Shown piece after piece: positions 45,274-56,890 of a stretch of DNA of 64,000 bases. Within the stretch, counting starts at the first letter, position 1, and each line of letters begins with the position of its first letter. This DNA is from Cryptomeria japonica (Eukaryota; Streptophyta; Pinopsida; Cupressales; Cupressaceae): assembly GCF_030272615.1 (NCBI RefSeq), contig NC_081409.1:910925330-910989329 (forward strand). The letters are read 5' to 3'. Both the position numbers and the translations under genes were made by a program. A model generated the notes under the pieces. That model searched no databases. It was not told the DNA's origin and worked only from the letters and a program-made list of their open reading frames with translations.

Positions 45274-45648
45274 TTGGTAGAGTGGATCTTGAAAGATTAT
45301 CATTTATGGCCATTCAAGTGTTGTTTTTATTGGAGTCTTTGGTGGCTTTGGCACGCACGATGTTATAGGTTGGTGTTATCACAAAAGCTTGCACCCTTGC
45401 TGAGCTATCAACTCAGCAAACTTGTGAAACATGGAAACGACCCCGAAGTGTGGGACCTTGCGCAAGGGGTTGAATCTCTGGAGAAGGCCGGCTTCCTTCT
45501 CAATCCAGGTGCAGGTGTTGACCAACTCAACACTTCAAAACTTACTTCTAAGCCTATCTTAACAACTTGCAGAGGTAAAGGGAAGAGAGAATTTCTTAAA
45601 ATAAAAGGAGGTGATGCACCAAGAAGAGATTGTTCCTCTTTGTTGTGA
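45274..45648 (+). CDS. Unknown ORF, 124 codons
   Basis: An open frame from ATG at 45274 to TGA at 45646-45648, crossing the left edge of element D by a few bases, so its last codons are element sequence. The first part is Trp-rich (WPFKCCFYWSLWWLWHARC), the second ordinary (EVWDLAQGVESLEKAGF). No family recognised. It may be a fragment of an older gene or retroelement cut by element D, or chance. Confidence 0.25.
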   Translation: MVEWILKDYHLWPFKCCFYWSLWWLWHARCYRLVLSQKLAPLLSYQLSKLVKHGNDPEVWDLAQGVESLEKAGFLLNPGAGVDQLNTSKLTSKPILTTCRGKGKREFLKIKGGDAPRRDCSSLL

Positions 45649-46163
45649 CTTATTCACACATCGCCCCATTGCAAATGGGGACCCCTACTTTTTGCTTTCT
45701 AGGGTTAGTTTTCTTGGTCTTTTAGGTTCTTGGCTATTAATCTTTGCATTGGAGAGTTGTCAGTGAGCTCATTAGGATAGGATGGTCTTCTTAGGCTCAA
45801 GTGAGTCAGTAGGTGGTCCAGGTTAGGGTCTCTGTTGAAAGTTTCCTCTTAGTTAGGCCTAGGTCTTGCTTCTAGGGTTGAGTCTTGATTGAGTTTTAGG
45901 AAGTCTTTGTATCATGCTAGGAATCTTGCCTTTTGGGGCCTGTGTCATTGAGTTAAGGAAGTGAATGGAGGTATGTGAGTAGGTGTTCTCAAGGATTCTT
46001 CCCTTTGGGGGTTTGAGATTGGTCCAAATGATGAATGATGAAGTTCTTTTACTTCTAGGCATTGATTGATGTGAAACTGACCTATTTATCCTTAGAAAAG
46101 GCCTAATGACCAAACTTAGACTTGAAAACTTGAGAGTTGAAAAAGAATTTTGACCAAGAATGC

Positions 46164-48035
46164 AAAATTCGCTCTTGACCATTCCAAAGGGACAAGAGCG
46201 AAATCTTCCTTAGCTCCCTTTTGACTCCTATTTTGGACAAAACCTTCACTTTAAGGCGTGGATTGGGAGGAAATCAGCTTGTATTAACCTTTTGGATGCC
46301 TTTGGACAAACTTAGACTTGAAAATTTGGAGAAAAGGTCATGAATTTGAGCACTATTGCAAATTTTGCTCCTGACCCTTCCAAAGGGTCCAGAGCGAATT
46401 TTCTTAAAAACCTCTCTTGCTCCCAATTTAGACCTCAAAGCTTGCTCCTACGCCTTGACTGATTGAGGAATGACCTATCTATGCCTTGTGAGCAAGTTGG
46501 AATGAGGAAAAGTGAAGAATTTGTGCAAAAAAGCAAATTTCGCTCCTGACCCTTCGAAAGGGTTCAGAGCGAAATTTCTCTTTAGGTCCTGTCCTTCCAA
46601 AGGTACCTGGGGGAAATTGTCAGGATGTGCTTTTGATCCAGAATTTTGAACTAGGCACCTCCTTAAGGTGATTTGTTAGCATGCCCTAAGGTGAGAACAA
46701 TGTGATTGAGGGTGAAGTTTGAGTGTTTGGATGATATATAAGACTAATTCCTCAAATTCGCTCTTGACCCTTGCAAAGGGTCCAGAGCGAATTTCCTTGT
46801 ATCTCCCTTCTTGGTCCTAATTTGCATCACAAACCTTGCTCCCATGGTGTCTTTGAAGAAGATAAATACACTTGGAACATGAAGAAATGGTGAATTTGGG
46901 CAAAAACACCAAATTCACTCCTGACCCTTCCAAAGGGACATGAGCGAATTTTCTTAAAATACCTATTTGCTCCTTGTTTGGGTTGAACTCTTTGTTCTTA
47001 TGGTGTGATTAAGGGAAGATTGATGACCTTAAGTGATTTAGGACCTAGAAGAATGCCCTTGGATCTTGAAAGAGTTAGGAATTTGAGCATAATTGCAAAT
47101 TTCGCTCCTGACCCTTCCAAAGGGTCTAGAGCGAAATTTATCTAAGCTCCTAACCCTTCCAAAGGGTCCAAAGCGAAATCCTCCAAAAGACCTAATTCTT
47201 CACCAAAGTCATAGAATGGTTGTCATTCTCAACAAAAGTAAGGGCAAATTTGCAAGATCATGGAGAGAAAAGGATCAAAGATCAAGTTTAAAGACAAAGC
47301 TAAGTGAAAAAGGATGTGAATTGAGCCAAAAAGAGCAAATTCGCTCCTGACCCTTCCAAAGGGTCCAGAGCGAATTTCTTAAAGAAGCATTGTACCTTGC
47401 TCATACCTTTGAACTAATCCATTCCCAAGCATTTTTGAAGACAAAACACTTGTTTTTGATGAGGAAAGGTTGAAAATGAAGTCACTGATGGAAAATTTGA
47501 ACCTAAAACATCAATTTCACTCCTGACCCTTCCAAAGGGTCCAGAGTGAATTCCTTCTAAGCTCTTGACCCTTCCAAAGGGTCCAAAGCGAATTTCTTTA
47601 GGAAGTCTTGTACCTTGCCTAAGCCTTTGAACTAACCCATTCCTAAGCATTTTCGAGAGCAAAAGACTTGTTTTTGATAAGAAAAGGATGAGAAATGGAG
47701 TTTTATGAAGGAAAATCAAGCAAAATTTCAATTTCGCTCCTGACCCTTCCAGAGGGTCCAGAGGGTCCAGAGCGAAATTCCTCGGAGGTCTAATGTTTTG
47801 CCTAGGCCCTTGAGCGAAACCTATTCCTAAGCAATTTTGGAGGCAAATGATTTGATCTTGGTATGGTAAGGTTGAAAATGAAGTCTATGTGAGGTAAATT
47901 GAACAACTATGTCAATTTTTGCTCTTGACCCTTCCAAAGGGTCCAAAGCAAATTTCATTATAGGTCCTGCCCCTGGAGAGGGTCCAGAGCAAATTTCATT
48001 ATAGGGCTTGTCCTTCCAGAGGGTCTAAAGCGAAA
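46164..48035. repeat. Element D hairpin tandem array
   Basis: About 14 cores reading TTCGCTCCTGACCCTTCC then AAGGGTCCAGAGCGAA, the reverse complement of the plus-strand core of element A, mostly 150-200 bp apart. In places two cores are only about 45 bp apart (47110/47155, 47525/47568, 47930-48010). The stem is nearly perfect in most units. Confidence 0.9.
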
Positions 48036-48893
48036 TTGATCTTAATGCCTTCTTGTTAATGGTTTGAAGTGAGAAATGCTATGTTAGAATGAATATATTA
48101 TGTATACTTAATCATCTTTTGTTTGTTTTGCAGATCAACATGAAGTTAGAGGAAGATCACACGAGGACAAGAAGGACTTCTTTAAGCTTCATTCACATTA
48201 AAGACGCCTCAAATGCATGGAGGAAGACTCAAAGTGCTTCCAAGTTGGAGGACTTCAAGTGTTCAAAGAGTTGCACGTAATAGACCAAGCTATCCTCAAG
48301 GACCTCATTCTACCACATGGAGAAACCACAGGATGTCAAAAGAAGGATCTTACAAACACTTCAAGGCGAAGTGAGCTACTAGAGAAGGTGACTTGACCAT
48401 GACTTCCTATCACCATAATGCAAAATCAAGGAGGCTTCATCAAACACATGAGAGTCAAGGAGGTACATCATTCATCGAGTACATCAAGGACGAAGGAGGA
48501 TCAATCAAGGTCAGTGAAAGGGTACATTGAAGAAGCAGATAGTTTCAGAAGAGTTAATCAAAGTTAGCTTCTCATCATCATCACATTGAATATCAAGAAA
48601 TACAAATTTCCTTGACCAAGCACAAACGCAAGACAAGGTGGCATCCCAGTCACTATTCCTCCAGTCAGATAGGTCCACATCAGCATGTCCAGATTCAATG
48701 TACCTGACTCACCAGTGATGACACAAACTTTGAGGCACCTACCCCGGTTTCCTATTGGTCCACATTCATGAAATGTAATTTTCTCATTGGCTAAAGGAGT
48801 TTGTTGTAACAAACCCTAACTAGGGTTTTCTATCTTGTAATCCCAGCCATTCATTCTAAATCAATCAGAGCCATTGAAATGTAAAGAGCTCTC

Positions 48894-48902
48894 TATATAA
48901 AG
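48894..48902 (+). promoter_or_regulatory. Element D distal TATA box
   Basis: TATATAAAG in CTCTCTATATAAAGCTTTGG, about 870 bp from the element end. This is the best preserved copy of the proposed U3/R promoter. Confidence 0.7.
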
Positions 48903-49770
48903 CTTTGGCTCTTCATTTGTAAAGGTTAATAGTTGATGAATAGTTAGTTCATAGAGGTTAGAATAGCTAATGATCAATAGTGAATAGAATAGAAGTTAGA
49001 GTAAGTTAGGAAGAGAAAGCAAGAAATTGTTGCCTTGATTGTAAATGAACTCCATTTTCATTGAAGTTATGGTGAAGTGTGTTGTTTCTTTGCAATATGC
49101 ATTGTTTCTTGTTGAATCTTCATTTTAGATGGTAAATGATTAGATTGAATGAAGGAAGTTACTGAATGCACTCACGTGGAATCCGCCTAGTCCAAACCAC
49201 TAGCCTCTTACTGATTGTAAGTGCGCCTTGTGTGGTCAACTAGCATTGAATGAGCTTAATCTCGAATTGTTATGCGTCTATTGTTTATGCATTAACTTGA
49301 TTAGTGATCAGTGTCTGATGGTGTAACGATTTGAACATATTCGAAACATCCCTTAGAAGATTGCACTGTGTTGGTGTCGGATTGTTCAGCCTGATGGTGA
49401 GACCCAACCCAGTAGGACTCCACCTAGTCGTTCATCTATCTTCTCACATTCTAGGTCTTAGATTAGACTCTCTAAACCCTGCACCTTTTTCTATTTCTTT
49501 ATCTCCCAGTGAGTAGTTTGGACTCAAGTTCCAGCAGATTAAACGCTCAGGCATTCGAACGTAAGTCCCCTTGTGAATCCAGCAAAATCACATCACACCA
49601 ACAGAGTTTATCCACACATAGAGACCCTACATTCTAGAACCTTGGAGTTGCCTCAATTGATCCTTAGGCGAAATCTTCAGCATTCGGGGAAACTTTGTTC
49701 AAGAGAGGATAAGATACCTTAGTATTTTATTTTGTGTTCGCATGTGCATAAAAAACACATCAACACTCTC

Positions 49771-50470
49771 CCTACCCAAAATGACACAAAGAATCAACTA
49801 AAACACCCAAAAGATGCACAAACTTCAATTGTATAAGTGACCCCAATGCATGTATGGAGGTTAGAATTCGCTAAATGTCAAGAGGGGAAGGTTTCCCACA
49901 AGTCACACTCAGAAATAAGTTAACACAACATATATGAGAGAAGAGCCACAAAACATACACCTATGATGAAGGTAAGGAAAAATGCACAGCATACATAAGT
50001 TTGAAGGAAGGCAAGAATGGTGATTTCAATTAATTATAAGGCCAATGGCCAAACTTACAGTTGCATACATGCAAGATAAATACAAGAGAAGTGGGAGAGC
50101 ATAGAATAGCTCAAGCCAGCAAGAGAGAACCCTTTACAATGAGGCTTAACAACCTTTATATAGAAAATTGGTTACAAAAGTGATCATGACCCCTGTGTGT
50201 GCAGGGAAATGTCAGCTTGGGAGTGCAAGGAAGTGCATGCACTTGACTTCTGTACATGCAAGCAACCTAGCCATACCCTGAAAATGCAATCCAAAGAAGG
50301 GTGGATTGATTAACCTTCCAAAGTCAAAGCATGCAAACATGACATAAGTCACCACAACAAGCATGGCCCTGTACCTCTCTTGATGGAAATCTTGCCAAAA
50401 ACATTAAATGCACCCATGTGGCTCCACAAAAGAAGGTGCACAAGTCACAAAAGTTGTCGGAGCATTTAAA
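49771..50470. other. Unassigned repeat-like DNA
   Basis: Begins after the element D target site. Contains ACCTTTATATAGAAAATTG at about 50150, a possible TATA box on either strand, and LTR-like composition, but no ends could be fixed. No gene. Confidence 0.35.
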
Positions 50471-51180
50471 GCTTTAAGTGTTGATCACGCCATCCGGAAG
50501 TGTTGCCAGCCGGAAAGAAGTCTGAGGACTTCGGAAACTCAGGTTCCCATAGTGAGGAAGACAAGGAAAGAACTTCGGAACCTCGAGGTTCCGGGAAGGA
50601 GAAAAGTGAGCAGCAGGGAACTTCGAGACCTCAGGGTTCCGGAGTTCCGAGGAACTGAAAAAAAAGGCTAAGGAAGGAACTTTGGAACCTTGGGGTTCCG
50701 AAGTTCCAGGAAAGAAGAAGGGAAGCAAAGGAAGAGAACTTTGGAACCTTGGGGTTCCGGAGTTCCGAGGAACTGAGAAGGAGGCAAGGAAAAGGCGAGA
50801 CTTAGCAAAGGAGCTTCGGAACCTCGGGGTTCCGAAGTTCCGGAGAAGGGAAGAAGAAGAGAAAGGAACTTCGGAACCTCGGGGTTCCCGAGTTCCGGGG
50901 AACAGAAGAGGAGGGGAAAGGAAAGAAGGAACTTCGGAACCTCGGGGTTCCAGAGTTCCGGGGGAGGGAAGAAAAAGAAGAGGGAACTTCGAAACCTCAG
51001 GGTTCCAGAGTTCCGGAGAAGAAAAACAAGAGAAGGCAAAGAGAAGGAACTTCGGAACCTCGGAGTTTAGAAATTCCAGGGAAGGAAGAAAAGGCAGCAA
51101 AGAGAACTTTGGAACCTCGAGGTTCCGAAGTTCCAGAGAAGAAAAGAAGAGAAGGCAAAGAGAAGGAACTTCCTCCAGGC
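50471..51180. repeat. GGAACTTCGGAACC hairpin tandem array
   Basis: About 12 units of 45-85 bp, commonly 55-60. The best cores have GGAACTTCGGAACC paired perfectly with GGTTCCGAAGTTCC around TCGG, joined by purine-rich spacers (GGAAGAAGAAGAGAAA type). The array lies outside element D and its sequence is unrelated to the GAGCGAA arrays, but the design is the same. The ORFs spanning it on both strands are repeat artefacts. Confidence 0.9.
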
Positions 51181-52540
51181 AAGACAACACTTCTCACCTC
51201 ATAATTCTTTTGCTTTTCTCCTTGATCAACTAGGGCAGCGCTAGTCGATGGATCGCATCTCTGATCGGTTCTTACTGATGGACCAAGGGTGTCATAAAAT
51301 GACAACAGTTAGCATGAGACATTATAGAGACTCTGGAATCCATAAATGTGGTATTTATTGAGAGCCATTTCAATTTATGTTGGATAGTTGCAACTGGGCT
51401 TACTGTTTGGCATTCTTGTGTGCATGTTTTGCAGGAGGTGGCCACCTGTGGTTTGGAAGGATGACAAGCAAACATAGTGCAAACAAGCTTAAGGGTGTTA
51501 AAAATGGTGGTAGTCTGTCAGCTTTTTGTTTCAAAATAATCTTTCACTATGAGAATGTGGTAGCATTAGGGTTTGTGTGGAGAGTGATTGGTTAAAACGG
51601 TTTGGAGTTTGGTAATAGGCCAAAATCAGCTCTAAGAGATGACTTTATGACGAATGTGGCCTACTAATCCCTGATATTCCTACCAGATTAGTTCAATGAC
51701 ATGGAGGTAGCAAGGATAGGTGAGGAGCCAAGAGGCACCAAACAGAAAGAGTAAGTAAGACTAGTGTTTGGAGAATCAATAAACTAGGTTAAGGCAATCA
51801 ATAAACTAGTTTAATCCCAAAATGTAGCAACCATAACAATTAGAAGAGCTCTGACATGGAGTGAGAGTATTGCAGACTTTATACCATGATCCACTCACTC
51901 ATAGTAATGGCAGCACAGAGCTCAAGGGCAACTTCTCTCTCCTAGTCTTCTATAGGAGTTATTGCACTGTACGGGCACTGTAAACACCTATGTTTCAGGC
52001 TGTGTTTCCCACCTTTCTTTAGGACTTACAAAAATGGCATTACCATGGGAAATATCCCAGGTGCCATGACGTGGGTTGAAAAATATGTTGAAAATTTGAG
52101 CATGTATCTAATTAAGTTGCTGGTTTTTGTCCTACAATTAAGTTGTAATTGCAGATTATGGCTTTAGAGCCTTTTGTATTTCCCTTAGTACTATTTGATA
52201 GTGCCTTTGTACTTTGGTAGTATAGATCTAGCTATAGCATTATGTGCTTTTGGAAATCTATGGATATATTGTAAGCCCTTGGTTTTATTTTTAAGGGCAG
52301 GGCAGGGCCCCTATAGAAGCCCCAGCTATTATAACCAAAGAATCAAGACTCACCCAAACTCACACAGACACAATGAGTCACAATTGGGTCACCCTCGGCA
52401 CGTCCTAGGGACCCGAACTCGGACTTTGTTAAGTCTAGGCAAGACTTGCCAAGTCCGAGTGAGTTCGGTCACTCAGAATCAGCAATCAGAATCAGAGACA
52501 AAAGTCAAAAAAAAACATTAAAAAAATAGTTTTAGGGCCA
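51181..52540. other. Unassigned DNA before the Gypsy interior
   Basis: No gene recognised. At 52400-52470 there are short inverted motifs around GACTTTGTTAAGTC, GGCAAGACTTGCC and CCGAGTGAGTTCGG. No LTR end or primer site could be found, so the 5' side of the Gypsy element is missing or too decayed. Confidence 0.4.
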
Positions 52541-53720
52541 GCAGATAAAGTGTTCCTTGCAGAAGTCGCCTTGTCAAGTTGGTGCAGGCTACATAATACA
52601 AGTCAGCATTCTGAGCTACAGTGTCATGAATTCCAAGTAGCTGCTGATATCTTCAGGCAGGAGATGAAGAATTCCGAGATTCTTGAAAATCCTCCGACGA
52701 CAGGATATGAGATAGTCCCAACACAAAGATATGACCAGGCCTTGATTATAGAGGATTTTAGATTCTACCTAAGTTTGAAGACTACACGACACCACAAGGA
52801 ACTTAAAAATTCCCGCCAGCATCAGCAAATGGCCTTGTGGAGGCGCCAGTGTATCAGGATCCATCAAAAGTTTCGCCTAACGAACCTCTAGTGAACGACG
52901 GATACATATTCCCTCCGCTGAATAATAGTGTTTTAGTAGAAGTTGTTGGCGAGGTTCAGGTATTTCAGCAATCTAATGGAAATGCTGCCCCAAAGGTGTA
53001 TCGGAGAAATTATCACAACCAAGAACCACTGACTTCGTCTATCCCTCCCAATAATTTCTCAACTCCTCCAAATCCCAATGCCAGCAATGTTCCTAGTCTT
53101 CCAAGGGATTCGTCGAAGTACAGGCAAGCAGCTGCTCCTCAAAGTGAAAGAGTCCAACCATGCACTCAACCAGAGGAAAGGAGACAGCAAGACAATCCTC
53201 CCAGAGAGGAATTGAAAAGGTTAAGCTCCTATGTGTTAGAGGAGTTCAAGAAAATTAAGGTAAGCTTGCCTCTATTTGAATTAATGAAGATCCCCGAGAT
53301 CAAGGATACCTTGTTGGAGAGCCTAAGTGATGCTCCAGTTATGAGAAGTGCCCCTCAGGGCACAACAAATGTTCAAAGGAATGCTTCCAACACTTCTGGC
53401 CCAGCATCAAACACAAATGTTGTTCAAGATGTGCCGCAAGTCTCTTTCAATGCTTTCTCGCACCGCAGCAACCCCCGAGCTTTATCGGAATGGTGCAGAA
53501 TTTGCTTATTGCTCCACAAGAACAAAATGTTGCAACGATTGAACCGGCTCCACAAAGTGCTCCTGCAATAAAGAAAGAAGAAACAATTCAGAAAGTTAGT
53601 GAGCCTGTGGAGCCAGCTTTTACCAAAGTCGTCCAAGCGTTGGCTACGAGCCAAGATTTGCAGCAACGGGCAAGAAGTCAAGAGGTTAGTAATCATAGTG
53701 ATCAGAGAGAAAGCCCACAA
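52541..53720 (+). pseudogene. Gypsy gag C-terminal region
   Basis: Frames at 52550-52891, 52837-53571 and 53490-53759. The first has a zinc-finger-like SWCRLHNTSQHSELQCHEF (C-X2-H-X5-H-X4-C), the form found in Tat-lineage gag. The second has RLSSYVLEEFKKIKVSLPLF followed by ELMKIPEIKDTLLESL, resembling the segment before Tat protease. Frame changes join the three. The main capsid region is not recognised upstream. The region flows directly into the protease at 53735. Confidence 0.7.
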
Positions 53721-53734
53721 TCTACGACCAGGGA

Positions 53735-54661
53735 AGGGATGAACCTGCTCCTTTCTTGATTTCTATTAGGATTTTCGGCAAGCTCTTACACAATTGCCTG
53801 ATAGACTCTGGTGCTTCGAGCAATGTAATGTCGTTGGCCGTATGCCAGAAGTTGAGTTTAATGCCTCACCAAACAAATAAAAAGGTCACCCAGTTAGATA
53901 AAACAAAAGTGCCAGTTGTCGGGGAACTCAATAACATTCACATGCAATTGGTTGTTGACCCAAGGGTACAGAGTTGTATTGACATTTCAGTTGTAGAAAT
54001 TCCAAATGGGTGCCGCATGTTGTTAAGCAGAGATTGGTCAAGGACGCTGAATGGATATATATCCACTGACTTTTGTCACATGTGGCTGTTGTGGAAGGGT
54101 GTTCCTAATCAAATCAGGATCGACAACACACCCAAATTACACCTGACGATCACCGAGTATGGAGAAGACAATGAGATCTTGTTCTTGGAGATTGATCTGG
54201 GTACTTATAGGCCCGAGGTTGAAGAAGTTTTGATGCTGCATGGCTCAACAAAGGTTGAGCAAAAGGAAGAGATGCTTAACTCCACCGAAATTCTTATTGA
54301 AGACGACCCTGAGGAACAGTCAGGTGGAGGCAAGGATATGTTTGATAGTTTTAGAGATTTCGTCTTGAAGAGTGTGGAACAAGAGACTCAGTTGGGTAGA
54401 GGCGTTGGCGTTCATGATCTGCTGCTGCCCAATTGGTGCAGAATTCATAACACTTTCCACTCAGAGTTTACCTGTGAAATGTGCAAGCTTGCTATTGAGC
54501 AAGTAATGAAGATGGTTCCACAAAGCCCAGCAGTGACAAGTATTGCAGAGACTAGTAATGTTGGAGATTGTTCCAAGGTAGCATCGGAACTTGAAAGTGA
54601 AAATTTCTCAAGAAGAAGAAAAGAAGGAGGTTGTTCAGCCACCCAAAACTCAAAATACTAA
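53735..54661 (+). pseudogene. Gypsy protease, followed by a second zinc-finger-like motif
   Basis: The frame reaches FLISIRIFGKLLHNCLIDSG then ASSNVMS. DSGAS is the aspartic protease triad in the usual plant Gypsy context. LLSRDWSRTLNGYISTDF fits the end of the protease domain. About 130 residues later the same frame has LLLPNWCRIHNTFHSEFTC, a second C-X2-H...H...C motif like that at 52590. The frame ends at a TAA at 54661. No mutation is seen in the triad. Confidence 0.8.
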
Positions 54662-54673
54662 ACAAGTGTGCAC

Positions 54674-55080
54674 TTAAAGGTTTGATGGGTCCAAATCCAA
54701 GAACGGGAATGGTGTTCAAATTGAATTGATCAGGCCTACTGGAGAAGCTTAACTGGCTGCATATAGATTGCAGTTTCCCTGCACAAACAATGTTACCAAA
54801 TGTGAATCAGTAGTCCATGGATTGTTCCTTGTGATCCAGAAAAGTGCGAAGACTCTACATGTGCTCGGAGATTCACAAATTGTTGTGCGGCAAATAAGAA
54901 AACTATATGCTTGTCATGATAAAAGGTTGTGTCACTACTACAACAGAGTGTGGGATCTCATCGAGAGTTTTGATGCATTCAATATCAAGACGATACACAG
55001 AGGCGACAATGAGACCACGAATGCATTAGCTCAAGCAGCCAATTCATTAGAGCCCCTCACCATAAAAGGCTTGAAGAAAT
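54674..55080 (+). pseudogene. Extra RNase H domain located before reverse transcriptase
   Basis: A second RNase H of the kind carried by Tat elements: RFDGSKSKNGNG (first Asp), a TAA at about 54750, then CTNNVTKCESVVHGLFLVI (Glu in the TNNxxxxE pattern), LGDSQIVVRQI (second Asp) and TTNALAQAANSL, where the usual final Asp of ADALA is Asn. It lies between protease and reverse transcriptase. In the Tat elements I know best the extra domain follows the ordinary RNase H. Confidence 0.75.
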
Positions 55081-56184
55081 TTACAATGGAATTGACTTCA
55101 GCTCCCTTCATGCCAAACAATATTACAAATTTTCAGGTATTCGAGGATGATAAGCATATTCTGGATTTCCTCACAAATTCAAATGTGTTTGTGGCACAAA
55201 TAATTGATGAAGAGGAACTCGAAGAAGCTGAGTTTGATGTTGATGGGATAATGAACCTAAAGACAAATACTATCCCCCGAGGAATGATTGAATTAGAAAG
55301 AATCTTTGATCCTAATAGACTGAGTAGGAATCAGACTACGGAAGGGAGTGAATGTGAAGCAGTGAACCTGGGGAAGGATGGACAAGTGAAGAATGTGTTT
55401 ATAGAGAAAGTATGTACCCCAGAAGAGAGGGAAGGAATATTGAAGAACTTGAAGGAATTCTCTGATGTTATTGCAAGGGGATACGAGGATTTGAAGACCT
55501 ATGATACCTCTCTCTTCACACACACAATTCCACTTAAACTAGGAAGCAAGCCCTTTTGGCAAAGGCAGAGGCCTGTGAATCCATTGTTGGAGCCGCTGAT
55601 TTATCAAGAAGTGAAGAAATTACTCTCAGCAAGGATAATATTTCCCAATTATGCACTCAATGTGGGTCGCCAACTTGGTTCCGGTTACAAAGAAGAATGG
55701 ATAAATAAGGTTGTGTGTTGATTTCCGAAACTTAAACAGAGCTTCTGAAAAAGATAATTATCCTCTGCCCTCTCTAGACGAAGTGTTGCAAATAGTTAAT
55801 GGTTCTCAAATGATGTCATTCCTGGATGGGTATTCTAGATATAACCAAGTTTTGGTGGAGGAAGAAGACAGATTGAAGACAGCCTTTACCACCAAGTGGG
55901 GCACTTTTGCGTACAGGAGAATGCCATTCAGGCTCATTAATGCAGAAGACACCTTCCAGAGGGCGATGGACATTGCATTTCGTGACTTAGTAGGAAAATG
56001 CATAATAATCTATATGGATGATCTCACGGTATTTCCCAAAAGGAGGGAATATCTATTGATGATCTGAAGAAGATCTTCCAACGCTATAGAAGGTACGGGA
56101 TATCTTTGAATCCCAAGAAATGCATGTTCAGTGTAACTGGGGGGAAGCTTATAGGCCACATTATTTCTGAAAAGGGAATCTCCA
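55081..56184 (+). pseudogene. Gypsy reverse transcriptase
   Basis: The frame 54768-55721 carries the N-terminal part: ILKNLKEFSDVIARGYEDL and THTIPLKLGSKPFWQRQRPV. A frameshift near 55660 leads to 55711-56067 with LCVDFRNLNRASEKDNYPLP and the catalytic YMDD at 56011-56022. Another frameshift at about 56040 carries on with LNPKKCMFSVTGGKLIGHII. Order and motifs are those of Ty3/Gypsy. The YMDD is intact but the enzyme cannot be translated in one piece. Confidence 0.9.
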
Positions 56185-56890
56185 TTGATCCTGAACACAT
56201 CGAGACTATTTCAAAGATTGGCCTGCCTGCTAGTCAGAGAATTGAAGTTGTTCTTTGGCAAGATTAACTTCGTCAGGAAATTTATTACTAGATTTGCCGA
56301 GATCGTGAAGCCACTAAACAATATGTTAAAGAAGGGAGCTAAGATAGAGTGGGCAGTTCCAACAAAGCGAGCATTTGAGGAAATAAAGCAAACAATTGTG
56401 AATGCCCCGATCCTTGTTAGCCCCGATTATACCAAACCCTTCTATTTATACTCCTTTGCTTCAGAGCATACTTGCGCAGCAGTTCTCACTCAAAGAACGG
56501 AAGAAAAAGATGAACATCCAATTGCTTTCATGAATGCGTCGTTGAAGGATGCGGAGTTGAGGTACCCGAACATTGAGAAATAGGCTTATGCATTGGTCAA
56601 GAGTATTAAGAAATTCAGACGCTATCTCTTGAAAAGCAAGGTGTTCGCTACTGTTCCGGATGCGATTGTGAAGACTTTATTGATGCAAAATGAATTGGGT
56701 GAGAGAACAGGCAAGTGGGTCGCCACGATCCAGGAATATGACATTGAAATACAGCCGATGAAAATAGTCTGAGGCCAAGCATTAGCACAAACAATTGCCA
56801 CAAGAGGACTTGAGTTGGTGCAACAGACATGTCCTTGAGGAAGTATCTCCCGGAGAGTGGTATGATGATGTCGTTTACTACATGTTGAAC
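56185..56890 (+). pseudogene. Gypsy RNase H (normal position)
   Basis: INFVRKFITRFAEIVKPLNN and KIEWAVPTKRAFEEIKQTIV form the connection domain. SPDYTKPFYLYSFASEHTCA is the RNase H start, with the first catalytic Asp replaced (LYSFAS where LYxxAS or LxxDAS is usual), followed by HPIAFMNASLKDAELRYPNI and a TAG at 56581. The rest continues in other frames to about 56890. Confidence 0.8.

Larger units (their letters stand above)
45641..49765 (+). mobile_element. Element D: family member without the ORF
   Basis: 4125 bp from TGTTGTGACTT (with CCCCATTGCAAATGGGG) to ACACATCAACA. Flanks are CTCTT (45636-45640) and CTCTC (49766-49770), a duplication with one mismatch. It has a hairpin array like that of element A but in opposite strand notation, meaning the same sense relative to the element. 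A distal TATA box sits at 48894-48902 and the R-U5-like end is shared with A and B. No trace of the family protein is visible between array and TATA. It is a solo LTR that lost, or never had, the ORF. Confidence 0.8.

Noticed and set aside
50474-51233. Long overlapping frames on both strands (up to 238 codons) rich in LRNLEVPKF/LGVPEFRG-type repeats
   Set aside because: They are translations of the hairpin tandem array in several frames; the repeat keeps frames open on both strands. No protein is implied.
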